DNA from: Paenibacillus sp. MAHUQ-63
GTDB taxonomy: Bacteria > Bacillota > Bacilli > Paenibacillales > NBRC-103111
NCBI RefSeq assembly: GCF_028765165.1
Contig: NZ_JARADB010000003.1
Location: 479,210 to 543,209 of the forward strand
DNA: 64,000 nt
Direction of reading: 5' to 3'
Positions 1-8,122 of the stretch are shown here, in pieces (position 1 is the first letter of the stretch; each line of letters starts with the position of its first letter). The notes beneath the pieces are model-generated. The model saw nothing but the letters and a program-made list of their open reading frames with translations, made no database searches and was not told where the DNA came from. A program made the translations under genes and the position numbers.

Positions 1-128
1 CGGCGACGCTATTTGGCGTCATCGGGCATGAATTTGCCTCGAAACCGGCAAATAAGGGCACCCGTGTCCGTTAGAATCGCGTCGCGCCGATTTGCGCGCA
101 ATTAGCGGCCGTGGTGTCCGTTAGCGCG
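1..128. repeat. First copy of an exact 128-bp direct repeat
   Basis: Bases 1-128 are repeated identically at 304-431, offset 303. The copy may extend left of the window. It holds two inverted copies of the dispersed CTAACGGACAC/CGCTATTTG element described at 243-431. No coding sequence is evident. Confidence 0.9.
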
Positions 129-242
129 GGCGGCGGCGGGGAACGGCCCCCGTGCGGGCGGCGCCAACAACGCAGCGACTCCCTGTGGCCGCTCGCTCCC
201 AGTCCGCACGGCCACAGCTGCCATCCGCCCGCTCCTCGGCGA

Positions 243-431
243 GCAACGGACACAGCGGACCTTATTCCGCGAATTCGGGCCGGCGCGGAATTCTAACGGA
301 CACCGGCGACGCTATTTGGCGTCATCGGGCATGAATTTGCCTCGAAACCGGCAAATAAGGGCACCCGTGTCCGTTAGAATCGCGTCGCGCCGATTTGCGC
401 GCAATTAGCGGCCGTGGTGTCCGTTAGCGCG
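243..431. repeat. Dispersed paired repeat, family A, locus 1
   Basis: The unit is CTAACGGACAC, a short spacer, then CGCTATTTG (about 26 bp). A forward unit lies near 293-319 and a degenerate one near 243. Reverse units (CAAATA... to GTGTCCGTTAG) lie near 353-378 and 402-427, and also in the first 128-bp copy near 50-75 and 99-124. Facing units could fold as hairpins. Further copies occur near 30967-31149 and 42801-42892. Confidence 0.8.
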
Positions 432-445
432 CAGCGCTCGCCCAG

Positions 446-536
446 CCCCTCCAGCACGAGCGTCCACCGGCACGCTCTCCCGCCTTCGCGCCCCTCCAGC
501 ACGAGCGCCCGCCGGCACGCTCTCCCCGCCTTCGCG
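446..536. repeat. Two-copy 45/46-bp tandem repeat
   Basis: Two adjacent GC-rich copies starting CCCCTCCAGCACGAGCG lie at 446-490 and 491-536, with a few substitutions. They sit between the family A repeats and the terminator of the isomerase-like gene. No reading frame here looks like a gene. Confidence 0.75.
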
Positions 537-578
537 CGCAGCGTCACTCGCGGCAGGCACCACCGCCCCCGCGCAAAC

Positions 579-607
579 AAAAACCCCAGCCACAAACATG
601 GCTGGGG
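579..607 (-). terminator. Intrinsic terminator of the isomerase-like gene
   Basis: A perfect 9-bp stem (CCCCAGCCA with TGGCTGGGG, loop CAAACA) is followed on the minus strand by a T-rich tract. It begins 7 bp past the stop codon of the gene at 614-1399. Confidence 0.9.
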
Positions 608-613
608 ATCCTT

Positions 614-1399
614 CTACGCGTATGTACGGCGAATGCGCTCCGCGATCCAGTGGTTGACTTGGAACAAGTCGGCAACAGGCTGGCGGGTAAATGGCAGAGT
701 CGGCATATAGCCCGGAGGACCGAACTCCGGTGTGAACGTTGCGACGGGCTGCGCGGTGATAATGCTATTGCGGAACATCTCATTCCACCATGCTTCGAAC
801 TGCTGCAAATGTCCGGCAAACTCCGGAGCTGCAGGATGAGGCACCTGCGGGCCCTCCTCGAAGCCGACCCGGCCGTGAATATGCAGCGCCCGGCTCATAA
901 TCAGCGCGAGGTCCTCGCCCTGGTCGGCAAGCATCGACTCGCACACACAGGTGAAATGGCTGAAATCAGCCGTCACCTTCAGATCCGGGAACTGTCTCAG
1001 CACGCCGGCCGTCGCTCGCGGTGTGAACATGATGCGCCCGCGGTGCGTCTCATGGCCGACTTGAATGCCGGACGCTTTCTCGACACGCAGCGCATGCTCA
1101 AAAAAACGATACTGCACATCCTCGGACATATAATCTTTGCCGCTGTGACTATTAATGATAACCGGCGAGAACTGCTTGGCCCTCTCAACCTGCTCGGCAA
1201 AAGATTCCTCATTCGCCGTGAAAATTTGCGGAATGTAAGCAAGCCCAAGCTCTTCCATCAGCTCTTTGAACTCATTCTCCTGCTCAACACTTGGCAATGG
1301 CGCCTCGATGCCTTCGTAGCCGTGATCCTTCGCATGGTTCAACTGCTCGCGAAGCGAGCCGGTCATGCCCCAAAGGGCGTGAAACAAGTGTAACTTCAT
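614..1399 (-). CDS. Sugar phosphate isomerase/epimerase-like TIM-barrel protein
   Basis: This 261-residue soluble protein looks like the xylose-isomerase-like/AP-endonuclease-2 TIM-barrel family, whose members isomerise or epimerise sugars with a bound divalent metal. Visible family-type segments are EGIEAPLPS near residue 32, GHETHRGR near 116, TADFSHFT near 143, HIHGRVG near 173 and TPEFGPPGY near 225. They supply the Glu, Asp and His residues expected around a metal site. The ATG at 1399 follows AAGGAGG at good spacing. The gene has its own terminator and is separated from ssuB by another, so it is probably a unit of its own. The substrate cannot be read from the sequence. Confidence 0.8.
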   Translation of the reverse strand: MKLHLFHALWGMTGSLREQLNHAKDHGYEGIEAPLPSVEQENEFKELMEELGLAYIPQIFTANEESFAEQVERAKQFSPVIINSHSGKDYMSEDVQYRFFEHALRVEKASGIQVGHETHRGRIMFTPRATAGVLRQFPDLKVTADFSHFTCVCESMLADQGEDLALIMSRALHIHGRVGFEEGPQVPHPAAPEFAGHLQQFEAWWNEMFRNSIITAQPVATFTPEFGPPGYMPTLPFTRQPVADLFQVNHWIAERIRRTYA

Positions 1400-1498
1400 C
1401 AGATTCCCTCCTTTATGATCTCATGGATACTTTTCGTGCTGAAATCAGGAATTCCTCCCGCGCTCCCGTTTTTTTCCTGCTTTTTCCCAAATTAACAC

Positions 1499-1540
1499 GA
1501 AAAAACACGTTAACGCAGCATATTGCCGCACTAGCGTGTT
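1499..1540 (-). terminator. Probable terminator of the ssu operon
   Basis: AACACG and CGTGTT form a stem around an inner GC-rich hairpin, followed by TTTT on the minus strand. It lies just after the ssuB stop at 1549 and before the isomerase-like gene. Confidence 0.6.
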
Positions 1541-1548
1541 CATATCGC

Positions 1549-2328
1549 CTAGATGGAGAAGGCATATTTGCCCGCTGGAGGAATTTCCGCCAATTCGGGA
1601 CGATTCTCCTTCACCAGAATGCGATCCAGAATCAACTGTTCGAAATAAGCGAACCCGCTGTCCCGCACGCGCGGGCGCGAAAGCGAAATTTTCACATCCA
1701 AGGCAATCCTGCCTTCTTCTATTAAAATGACGCGGTCCGCCAGCTGCACAGCTTCCGACACGTCATGCGTCACAAGCAATGCCGTGAACTTCTGCTGAAA
1801 CCAGAGGCGCTCGATGAGCTGCTGCATCTCGATACGGGTCAGCGCATCCAGCGCGCCGAGCGGCTCATCGAGCAGCAGCAATCTCGGCTGCCCGGCCAGT
1901 GCGCGGGCCAGAGCGACGCGTTGGCGCTGCCCGCCGGACAACACCCCCGGCCATTCCTTCGCTCTGTCCGCCAGCCCCACCTGCTTAAGAACCTCCTCCG
2001 CTCTCCAGCGTGAGCCGTCTCTTACGCCTACTTGCACGTTCGCCAGTACTCGGTTCCAAGGCAGCAAGCGGGCGTCCTGAAACAGCACGCGCGTATCCGC
2101 ATGAATCCCCTTCACCTGCTGTCCGTCAAGCTCGATCTGACCGCCGGACGGTTTATCCAATCCTGCGATCAGCCGCAGCAGCGTGCTTTTGCCGCATCCG
2201 CTGCGCCCGACAATCGCAATGAACTCGCCTGGCGCTGCGTCAAGCTCGATCTCGTGCAGCACCTGCTTTGCGCCAAACTGCTTCGCCGCCTGTTTCACTT
2301 GCAGCCGAAGGCCTTTAGTCTCCGTCAT
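1549..2328 (-). CDS. ssuB: Aliphatic sulfonate ABC transporter ATP-binding protein
   Basis: This ATPase subunit (259 residues from the chosen start) drives sulfonate import. It has a Walker A motif GRSGCGKST near residue 42, the ABC signature [15 protein letters not shown] near 132, Walker [13 protein letters not shown] near 152 and the H-loop THDVSEA near 190. The ATG at 2328 is preferred over an in-frame GTG three codons upstream, because AGGAG sits at correct distance only from the ATG. It follows ssuC closely, with the ribosome site overlapping the ssuC stop. The assignment to ssu rather than tau or nitrate systems rests on the neighbouring ssuD. Confidence 0.9.
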   Translation of the reverse strand: MTETKGLRLQVKQAAKQFGAKQVLHEIELDAAPGEFIAIVGRSGCGKSTLLRLIAGLDKPSGGQIELDGQQVKGIHADTRVLFQDARLLPWNRVLANVQVGVRDGSRWRAEEVLKQVGLADRAKEWPGVLSGGQRQRVALARALAGQPRLLLLDEPLGALDALTRIEMQQLIERLWFQQKFTALLVTHDVSEAVQLADRVILIEEGRIALDVKISLSRPRVRDSGFAYFEQLILDRILVKENRPELAEIPPAGKYAFSI

Positions 2329-2343
2329 GGTGTCCACTCTCCT

Positions 2344-3126
2344 CTACGGTTTCAAGAAATTAGGATGCCACTGGAGCCAAGCGCGTTCCAACAGCTTCGC
2401 CATATAATCGGACAATTTGCCGAGCAATGCATACACAAGAATACTAAGAATCACGACGTCCATCTGCAAAAATTCCCTGGCATTCATTGCCATATAGCCA
2501 ATACCCGAACTGGAGGAGATCGTCTCCGCCACGATCAGCGTGATCCACATAATGCCTAAGGAGAAGCGTATGCCCACCAAAATCGAGGGCAGCGCGCCGG
2601 GAACGATGACTTTGCGGAACAAATGGATGTGGCGCAGCCCGTAGACGCGGCCCATCTCGATGAGCCCGGGATCGACCGACCGGATGCCATGAAACGTATT
2701 GAGATAGATTGGGAAAAACACCCCAAGCGCCACGAGAAAAAGCTTGCCTTCCTCGCCGATGCCGAACCACAGAATGACCAGCGGAATCATCGCCAGATGC
2801 GGGATATTGCGCAGCATTTGGACGGAGGTATCCGTAATTTTTTCTAGGATAGGAAGAAGTCCATTGATCAGACCAAGTGCGAAGCCGATACTGCCGCCAA
2901 TGGCAAAGCCGAGGAAAGCCCGCTTGGAACTGGCGCCGATATAATCGAATAGCGTCCCTTTTTCGGCCAAATGAATACCTGCTGCAAGAACAGCCGATGG
3001 CGTGGACAGAATGCGCGTGGAAATAATCCCGAATTGTCCCAACAGCTGCCATAAAGCAATCAGCACGATCGGCAGCGCCCAAGGGAGCAGCCCTTTACCC
3101 AGAGACTTTGACAGGCTGGTTGGCAT
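2344..3126 (-). CDS. ssuC: Aliphatic sulfonate ABC transporter permease
   Basis: This inner-membrane permease of about 260 residues is in the BPD transporter family. It has several hydrophobic segments, starting with [16 protein letters not shown]. The EAA-type cytoplasmic loop carries [21 protein letters not shown], which contacts the ATPase. The start at MPTSLSKSL (3126) is preferred to a longer frame to 3180, whose first 18 residues are Arg-rich and lie wholly inside ssuD. With this start the gene overlaps the end of ssuD by about 32 bp, suggesting translational coupling. The gene order A-D-C-B matches the proteobacterial ssu order apart from the absent ssuE. Confidence 0.88.
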   Translation of the reverse strand: MPTSLSKSLGKGLLPWALPIVLIALWQLLGQFGIISTRILSTPSAVLAAGIHLAEKGTLFDYIGASSKRAFLGFAIGGSIGFALGLINGLLPILEKITDTSVQMLRNIPHLAMIPLVILWFGIGEEGKLFLVALGVFFPIYLNTFHGIRSVDPGLIEMGRVYGLRHIHLFRKVIVPGALPSILVGIRFSLGIMWITLIVAETISSSSGIGYMAMNAREFLQMDVVILSILVYALLGKLSDYMAKLLERAWLQWHPNFLKP

Positions 3127-4285
3127 CGGATGAAACCCCCTTCGCCGGCTTCGGCAGCTCCGTATTAGCAATGAGCTCACCGAACGGACTAACGTAATTG
3201 GCTGTTTCTTTCGAACGGTTCACGGCAGTCTTCAGCGGCAGATGCGGAAACAGCAGCTCCGCCGTCCGGTAAGCCTCTTCCAAGTGCGGGTAGCCGGAGA
3301 AGATGAACGTCTCGATCCCTAGATCCGCATATTCTTTCATGCGGGCGGCTACCGTTTCCGGATCGCCGACTAATGCGGTGCCCGCTCCGCCGCGAACGAG
3401 CCCGATACCGGCCCACAGATTCGGACTGACCTCCAGCTTCGTGCGGTCTCCGCCATGCAGCTCCGCCATGCGGCGCTGGCCTTCGGAGTCCATACGGGCA
3501 AATATTTGCTGCGCGGAGCGAATCGTTTCATCATCCAAATGAGATATTAACCGGTTGGCATCCGCCCACGCCTCCTCGGAAGTTTCGCGCACGATGACGT
3601 GCAGGCGGATACCGAATTTCACCGTGCGGCCGCGTTTGGCAGCGGCTTCGCGCACGGTCTTAATTTTCTCCGCCACTTGAGCCGGCGGCTCCCCCCATGT
3701 CAAATACATGTCCACATGGTCGGCCGCAACCTCAATACCTGCCGGCGACGAACCGCCGAAGTAAAGCGGAGGATATGGCGCTTGAAGCGGCGGATAGACG
3801 ATTTTGCCGCCTTTGACCTGCAAATGCTCACCGGTGAAATCCACTTGCTCGCCGGCCAGCTCCTTTCGCCAGATGTGCAAGAATTCATCCGTCAACTCAT
3901 AACGGGCATCGTGATCCAGGAACAAGCCGTCGCCTTCCAGCTCCTGCGCATCGCCGCCGGTCACGACATTAATTAGAAGCCGGCCGCCCGAAAGCCGGTC
4001 GAAGGTGGAGGCCATACGGGCCGAAAGCGTCGGCGACATCAAGCCCGGACGGACGGCAACGAGGAATTTCAGCCGCTCCGTTGCGGGGATCAAGGATGAT
4101 GCGACAACCCAAGCATCTTCGCAGGATCTCCCCGTAGGCAGCAGAACGCCGCCGTAGCCGAGTCTGTCGGCCGCTTGCGCAATCTGCTTCATGTAGTCGT
4201 AATCGACTGCGCGCGCCCCTTTCGTAGTCCCCATGTATCTGCTGTCTCCGTGTGTCGGAATAAACCAGAATACTTCCATCTTCAT
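3095..4285 (-). CDS. ssuD: FMNH2-dependent alkanesulfonate monooxygenase
   Basis: SsuD uses reduced FMN and oxygen to release sulfite from alkanesulfonates, feeding cysteine synthesis. The 396-residue sequence shows the bacterial luciferase-like TIM-barrel signature of the family: [17 protein letters not shown] at the N-terminus, [12 protein letters not shown] near residue 50, [13 protein letters not shown] near 80, [16 protein letters not shown] near 105 and YFGGSSPAG near 175. The start ATG follows AAGGGAG. The C-terminal 35 residues (from about [11 protein letters not shown]) are polar and lie past the core fold. No flavin reductase (ssuE) is present in the window, so FMNH2 must come from elsewhere. 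Confidence 0.95.
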   Translation of the reverse strand: MKMEVFWFIPTHGDSRYMGTTKGARAVDYDYMKQIAQAADRLGYGGVLLPTGRSCEDAWVVASSLIPATERLKFLVAVRPGLMSPTLSARMASTFDRLSGGRLLINVVTGGDAQELEGDGLFLDHDARYELTDEFLHIWRKELAGEQVDFTGEHLQVKGGKIVYPPLQAPYPPLYFGGSSPAGIEVAADHVDMYLTWGEPPAQVAEKIKTVREAAAKRGRTVKFGIRLHVIVRETSEEAWADANRLISHLDDETIRSAQQIFARMDSEGQRRMAELHGGDRTKLEVSPNLWAGIGLVRGGAGTALVGDPETVAARMKEYADLGIETFIFSGYPHLEEAYRTAELLFPHLPLKTAVNRSKETANYVSPFGELIANTELPKPAKGVSSDANQPVKVSG

Positions 4286-4320
4286 CGTCTCCCTTTATCG
4301 GTATTAGTTTAAGCTCGAAA

Positions 4321-5334
4321 CTATTTCGCAGCCGGCAATACGGCGTCTTTCACTTTGATTTCTTTCGGAATCAAGCCCAATTTGAAGAACGTATCGGCAA
4401 TTTTCTGCTGCTCGGCAAGCAATGCCTCATCGATCGGTTGAATCCCGTACGTTCTCCGTTTAGCTGCACGCTCCAAGGAAGGAACGTCAATCCCCAACTG
4501 CGGCGACAACGTTTCGGCGAGCTCCTTCGGATGATCCTTGGACCAGGCGTCGACCTTGGCCAGTTGTTCCAGAATCGTTTTCACCGTATCCGGGTTGCTC
4601 TCCGCGTACGAGCGGGTGGCAAGATAAAATTCGTGGTTCGCTACGGTGTCTTTGCCGTCCGCCAAAATCTTCGCCTTCGCCGATGTTTCGGCAGCTGCGA
4701 AGAACGGATCCCAGATGACCCAAGCATCCACGCTGCCTTTCTCGAACGCAGCCCGTGCATCTGCCGGAGGAAGGAAAGCCACTTGAATGTCCTCATATTT
4801 CAAGCCCGCCTTCTCCAGCTGTTTGACTAACAGATAATGCACGTTGGAGCCTTTGTTCAGGGCGACTTTCTTCCCTTTCAGGTCGGCAACGGTTTTGATG
4901 TCGGACTTCTCCGGGATAAGGATCGCCTCGCTGGCCGGGCTCGCCGGTTCATGCCCTAAGTAAACGAGCGGCGTGCCTGCCGCCTGCGCGAATATCGGCG
5001 GCGCCTCGCCGGTATGACCGACATCGATGCTGCCGACATTCATCGCTTCGAGCAGCTGCGGTCCGCCTGGGAACTCCGTCCATTGCACGGAGATGCCCTT
5101 CTCTTTCAGCACTTTATCGAGCTCGCCGTTAGCCTTCAGGAAGTTCACCGTCCCGTATTTCTGGTAGCCGATGCGGAGCGTCGTGCTTTTACCTTTTCCT
5201 TCTTCGGCCTTCGCCGCCGCAGGTGCCTTGGAATCGGCTGAGTCTGCCGCAGGCTTGGCGCCTGACCCGCAGCCGGTTAACGCTGTAACGAGTAAAGCGG
5301 ATAAGGCGAAAGTAACGAATGCATGTTTTTTCAT
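4321..5334 (-). CDS. ssuA: Sulfonate ABC transporter substrate-binding lipoprotein
   Basis: This is the extracytoplasmic receptor that delivers sulfonates to SsuBC. The protein begins MKKHAFVTFALSALLVTALTG and has a lipobox (LTGC), so it is a lipoprotein anchored outside the membrane. The mature part shows the NMT1/SsuA type-2 periplasmic fold: LRIGYQKYGTVNFLKANG near residue 55, QWTEFPGGPQLLEAMNVGSIDVG near 85 and VDAWVIWDPFFAAAE near 203. The ATG at 5334 lies 8 bp after AAAAGGGG. It is the first gene of the operon, preceded by the leader peptide and terminator. Confidence 0.92.
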   Translation of the reverse strand: MKKHAFVTFALSALLVTALTGCGSGAKPAADSADSKAPAAAKAEEGKGKSTTLRIGYQKYGTVNFLKANGELDKVLKEKGISVQWTEFPGGPQLLEAMNVGSIDVGHTGEAPPIFAQAAGTPLVYLGHEPASPASEAILIPEKSDIKTVADLKGKKVALNKGSNVHYLLVKQLEKAGLKYEDIQVAFLPPADARAAFEKGSVDAWVIWDPFFAAAETSAKAKILADGKDTVANHEFYLATRSYAESNPDTVKTILEQLAKVDAWSKDHPKELAETLSPQLGIDVPSLERAAKRRTYGIQPIDEALLAEQQKIADTFFKLGLIPKEIKVKDAVLPAAK

Positions 5335-5362
5335 GTGCAAAACCCCTTTTCTTTAAATGAAT

Positions 5363-5440
5363 CTAACCAGAACAAAAAAGAGACACAGCAATCCCGTTAT
5401 GGATGATTAGCCTGTGTCTCCGGTGGTCCGGTCGATACAT
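5363..5440 (-). CDS. Probable leader peptide of the ssu operon
   Basis: This is a 25-codon open frame in the ssuA leader. It begins MYRPDHRRHR and ends SLFCSG then TAG. It starts about 22 nt after the predicted transcription start and ends 28 nt before ssuA. The 3' part of the frame runs through the terminator hairpin, and its single Cys codon lies directly after the T tract. Short leader peptides with an Arg-Arg-His stretch and a terminal Cys are known upstream of sulfur genes in actinobacteria; the resemblance is by eye. No good ribosome-binding site is visible, which is the main argument against translation. Confidence 0.45.
   Translation of the reverse strand: MYRPDHRRHRLIIHNGIAVSLFCSG
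5374..5420 (-). terminator. Intrinsic terminator/attenuator in the ssuA leader
   Basis: A perfect 9-bp stem (GAGACACAG with CTGTGTCTC), extended by an inner AATC/GATT pairing, is followed by six T residues on the minus strand. It lies between the ssu promoter and ssuA, so it must be passed for ssu expression. This is the arrangement of an attenuator. No SAM or T-box motif is present. Confidence 0.75.
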
Positions 5441-5468
5441 AATTATTCTGATGTTTTTACTTGGTTTT

Positions 5469-5497
5469 AATTTACCAACATTCCCCTTATTCGTCAA
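5469..5497 (-). promoter_or_regulatory. Predicted sigma-A promoter of the ssu operon
   Basis: On the minus strand TTGACG (5492-5497) and TAAATT (5469-5474) are separated by 17 bp. Transcription would begin near 5462, just ahead of the leader frame. Confidence 0.6.
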
Positions 5498-5619
5498 TCT
5501 ATTTTTTAGGTATAACATTTTCGACTTTATTCGCCGAAATTAAACATAGGATAATTTACCCAAACGGGAAAACATGACCCCTTACAAAAAAAAAGAAAAA
5601 CTTCGGAGGCTGGACAGAA

Positions 5620-7407
5620 ATGGATTTGACGAAATTCACAAGAATCACCAGTTTGACAAGGTTGACCAAAATGACGCTTTACAAAAAACTGCTCTGCAGT
5701 TTTGTCGTTGTTTTATTGCTTCTTACGGCAATTAGCGTGTCCTCTCAATTGAGAATGAAGTCGATGAGTGCGGCAGCTAAACAAACGACCGAAAAAGGGC
5801 TTCCCTCTGTGATCCTGCTTGGCAATTTAAATTTCGATTTGAAAAGTCTCGACGATCAAATGCTGCGTCTTCAATTCAATATGGAAGATAAAACGAAGGA
5901 GAACCTAAGCGGAACCGGGATGCTGGAGGAAGAAACGACATCCTCGCCCACCGAAAGGGCACAGAGCTTATTCAATGACATTCAAAAGCAAGTCCAGCTC
6001 CTGGACGGGATTTTCCAGAGCGAGAAGGACCTTCAGATGCTGAAAGTATTCAAAGATCAATGGCAGCAATATGCAAGTGTGTTTCCGGCAACGCTCGCAG
6101 CGGCTGAGAAGCATGGCGCCGAAGGCATGGCGATGATTCAACTCGCGGACACCAATCTCGGCAGCTGTTCCTTGCTGATTGAATCGTTCACCAAACGTAT
6201 TCAAGAGAATGCGGAAGGCTGGTCTGCCGAAGTCGATCAATCTTATCAAGACGGCGTGACTTGGAATATGACGCTTAGTTTGATTGCTATCGCACTGGGA
6301 CTGATCATCTCGTTCCTGATCGCGCGCCACGTCTCCAAACCGATTATCTCGATGAGTGCCGCGGCGAAGCGCATTTCCGAAGGCGACCTGTCCGTTCGTT
6401 ATGTGCCATTGAAAAGACAGGATGAGATCGGTGGTCTTGACGCATCCTTCGCTCAAATGACCGAGCACATGCGGACCATGATTCAAACGGTAAGCGGGCA
6501 TGCCCAAAGTGTCTCCACCTCGGCAGAGCAGCTGCGCGCAAGCTCCGTCGACATGCAGGAGGTATCGGAGCAGATCACGCAGACCGTTAAAGAAGTCGCA
6601 TCCGGCGCCGATCAGCAAACGTTGACGATGGAAGAAACGTCCCGCTCCATGGAAGAAGTCGGCTCCGGCATCTACCGGATGGCCGAGAGCGCCTCGTCCA
6701 TCGCCGAGTCGATCGAATGGACGAAGCAGCAAGCCGAGGCCGGCGGAACGTACGTGCAGAGCACGGTGCAGCAGATGGAATCGATTCACGCGTCCGTGCA
6801 CCAGACGGATCAGGTCATGACTGAGCTTGAGCGCAAATCGCAAGAAATCGGGCATATCCTGCAGTCGATTCAAGAGATCGCCCAGCAGACGAATCTACTC
6901 GCTCTCAATGCCGCTATCGAGGCGGCACGTGCCGGCGAGCAGGGGCGCGGCTTCGCCGTCGTCGCCTCCGAAGTGCGCAAGTTGGCCGAGCAATCCGGCC
7001 AATTCTCGGCTGAAATCTCCTCTCTGCTTGCGGACATCCAAACAACCGTGCACGACTCCGGCCATGCGTTAAGCCAGGTGAAAGACGAAGTGCAAACGGG
7101 CATTGAGCTCGTTCAGAAAACCGAGCAAAATTTCGGCGAAATCGTACAATCCACCAATCAGGTGGCGTCGCAAATTCAGGAGATGGCCGCAACCTCCGAG
7201 CAGATGTCGGCAGGCGCTCAGCAGATTACGGCTTCCGTCCAGCAAGTCGCGTCCATCGCCAGACAAACGGCCGATTCCTCGCAGGGCGTTTCGCAATCTG
7301 CCGTCAATCAGCTGGAAACGACCGGCGAAGTGAAAGTTGCTGCGCAGTCATTGTCCACAATGGCGGAGGAGCTGCAGGAAATTCTTTCCCGTTTCCGTAT
7401 CGCCTAG
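5620..7407 (+). CDS. Methyl-accepting chemotaxis protein
   Basis: This 595-residue membrane chemoreceptor signals to CheA. It has a first transmembrane helix near residues 22-43, an extracytoplasmic four-helix-bundle-like sensor region to about 210, and a second helix near 215-235 (ALGLIISFLIARHVSKP). A HAMP domain and a long coiled coil follow. The conserved signalling tip lies near 420-445, with the segments QQTNLLALNAAIEAARAGEQ and GRGFAVVASEVRKLAEQ. CGGAGG precedes the ATG. The C-terminus (LQEILSRFRIA) has no CheR-tethering pentapeptide. It stands alone and diverges from ssuA. The ligand is unknown. Confidence 0.95.
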   Translation: MDLTKFTRITSLTRLTKMTLYKKLLCSFVVVLLLLTAISVSSQLRMKSMSAAAKQTTEKGLPSVILLGNLNFDLKSLDDQMLRLQFNMEDKTKENLSGTGMLEEETTSSPTERAQSLFNDIQKQVQLLDGIFQSEKDLQMLKVFKDQWQQYASVFPATLAAAEKHGAEGMAMIQLADTNLGSCSLLIESFTKRIQENAEGWSAEVDQSYQDGVTWNMTLSLIAIALGLIISFLIARHVSKPIISMSAAAKRISEGDLSVRYVPLKRQDEIGGLDASFAQMTEHMRTMIQTVSGHAQSVSTSAEQLRASSVDMQEVSEQITQTVKEVASGADQQTLTMEETSRSMEEVGSGIYRMAESASSIAESIEWTKQQAEAGGTYVQSTVQQMESIHASVHQTDQVMTELERKSQEIGHILQSIQEIAQQTNLLALNAAIEAARAGEQGRGFAVVASEVRKLAEQSGQFSAEISSLLADIQTTVHDSGHALSQVKDEVQTGIELVQKTEQNFGEIVQSTNQVASQIQEMAATSEQMSAGAQQITASVQQVASIARQTADSSQGVSQSAVNQLETTGEVKVAAQSLSTMAEELQEILSRFRIA

Positions 7408-7458
7408 CCATAAAGCTCCACGGAGCTGCGTCTTTTGTGTTGAGACGCGAGTTAGATG

Positions 7459-7499
7459 ACTTCCCTCTGGTCCTATGGACCTAGAGGGAAGTTTTTTTG
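7459..7499 (+). terminator. Terminator of the chemoreceptor gene
   Basis: ACTTCCCTC pairs with GAGGGAAGT around an inner GGTCC/GGACC pairing, followed by TTTTTTT. It lies about 50 bp past the stop codon. Confidence 0.9.
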
Positions 7500-7544
7500 T
7501 GGTTGGCGCGGGGGTGCGGGGGCGCGGAGCGAGCGCCGCATGAA

Positions 7545-7740
7545 GCGTAACTGGAATTTCTCCAGTTATTTCCTCCATTTCCCCCTTCAACTGAGGCGAT
7601 AACTGGAAATTCTCCTGCTAATTTCACGAGAAATTGCAGTAAGGCTCGTCAATCGCTAATTTTAGATGGAGAAATTCCTTTTATTCCGTCCAGTGGGCTG
7701 CCTGGACACTGGAATAACTGGAGTTTTTCCAGTTATTCCA
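7545..7740. repeat. Intergenic repeats, family B (ATAACTGG...CCAGTTAT), locus 1
   Basis: Several palindromic units of the type TAACTGGAATTTCTCCAGTT are present near 7547-7570, 7599-7615 and 7708-7742 (ATAACTGGAGTTTTTCCAGT). Similar units recur near 44975-45165. No gene is supported in 7500-8070. Confidence 0.7.
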
Positions 7741-7754
7741 GTGCGGCTAGTTGT

Positions 7755-7813
7755 GCAGCTTAATGTGGTGCAGATTGCTCAGCTTATGCAGCGCAGCTCA
7801 ATGTGGTGCAGAT
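7755..7813. repeat. 21-bp direct repeat
   Basis: GCAGCTYAATGTGGTGCAGAT occurs at 7755-7775 and again at 7793-7813 with one mismatch. The surroundings are GCAG-rich. Confidence 0.7.
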
Positions 7814-7846
7814 ACGGCCGCACCTCCCTCACCAGCAAGTTAACGG

Positions 7847-8023
7847 AAATACGATTCGTTATTTAGCCTCAAGAAGGAGATTTGGGGGAGGAAGCGGAAG
7901 TGTAAGACCTTATTTCGCGGTTATTCCTTCAAATTCTGCGAAAAACCGCTTAATAACGAATCGTATTTCCTCTTCATCCGCAGAATGGGTGGTTCTTGGT
8001 GAAATAGCGAACTGTATTTCCCT
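7847..8023. repeat. Inverted repeat pair, family C (GGAAATACGATTCGTTATTT)
   Basis: GGAAATACGATTCGTTATTT near 7847-7866 is answered by its inverse AATAACGAATCGTATTTCC near 7951-7969, and by a degenerate inverse near 8005-8023. Between them a further short pairing (CGCGGTTATT / AAAACCGCTT) is visible. Confidence 0.7.
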
Positions 8024-8073
8024 TTCACCGATAGGGTGTGCAACGCAACGCGGGAGCTTACGGGGCAGAAATC

Positions 8074-8107
8074 AAAAAAGAGCCAAGCCGTATAAACAGC
8101 TTAGCTC
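8074..8107 (-). terminator. Terminator of the DMT transporter gene
   Basis: GAGCTAAGC pairs with GCTTGGCTC, followed by TTTTTT on the minus strand, just past the stop at 8123. Confidence 0.85.
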
Positions 8108-8122
8108 CTTCTTTACCGACAA

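Noticed and set aside
374..599. Arg/Gly-rich reading frames on both strands
   Set aside because: They lie wholly within tandem and inverted repeats and have repetitive low-complexity translations, no ribosome-binding site and no family resemblance.
650..1393. A 247-codon frame on the plus strand opposite the isomerase-like gene
   Set aside because: It is the antisense of a gene with recognisable metal-site motifs. Its own translation shows no family features.
3127..3180. Longer start for ssuC
   Set aside because: The extra 18 residues ([18 protein letters not shown]) lie inside ssuD, are Arg-rich and have no ribosome-binding site; MPTSLSKSL is preferred.
5380..5460. SAM riboswitch (S-box) or T-box in the ssuA leader
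   Set aside because: No conserved SAM-riboswitch core or GGTGG-type T-box sequence is present; only the leader frame and a simple terminator hairpin are visible.
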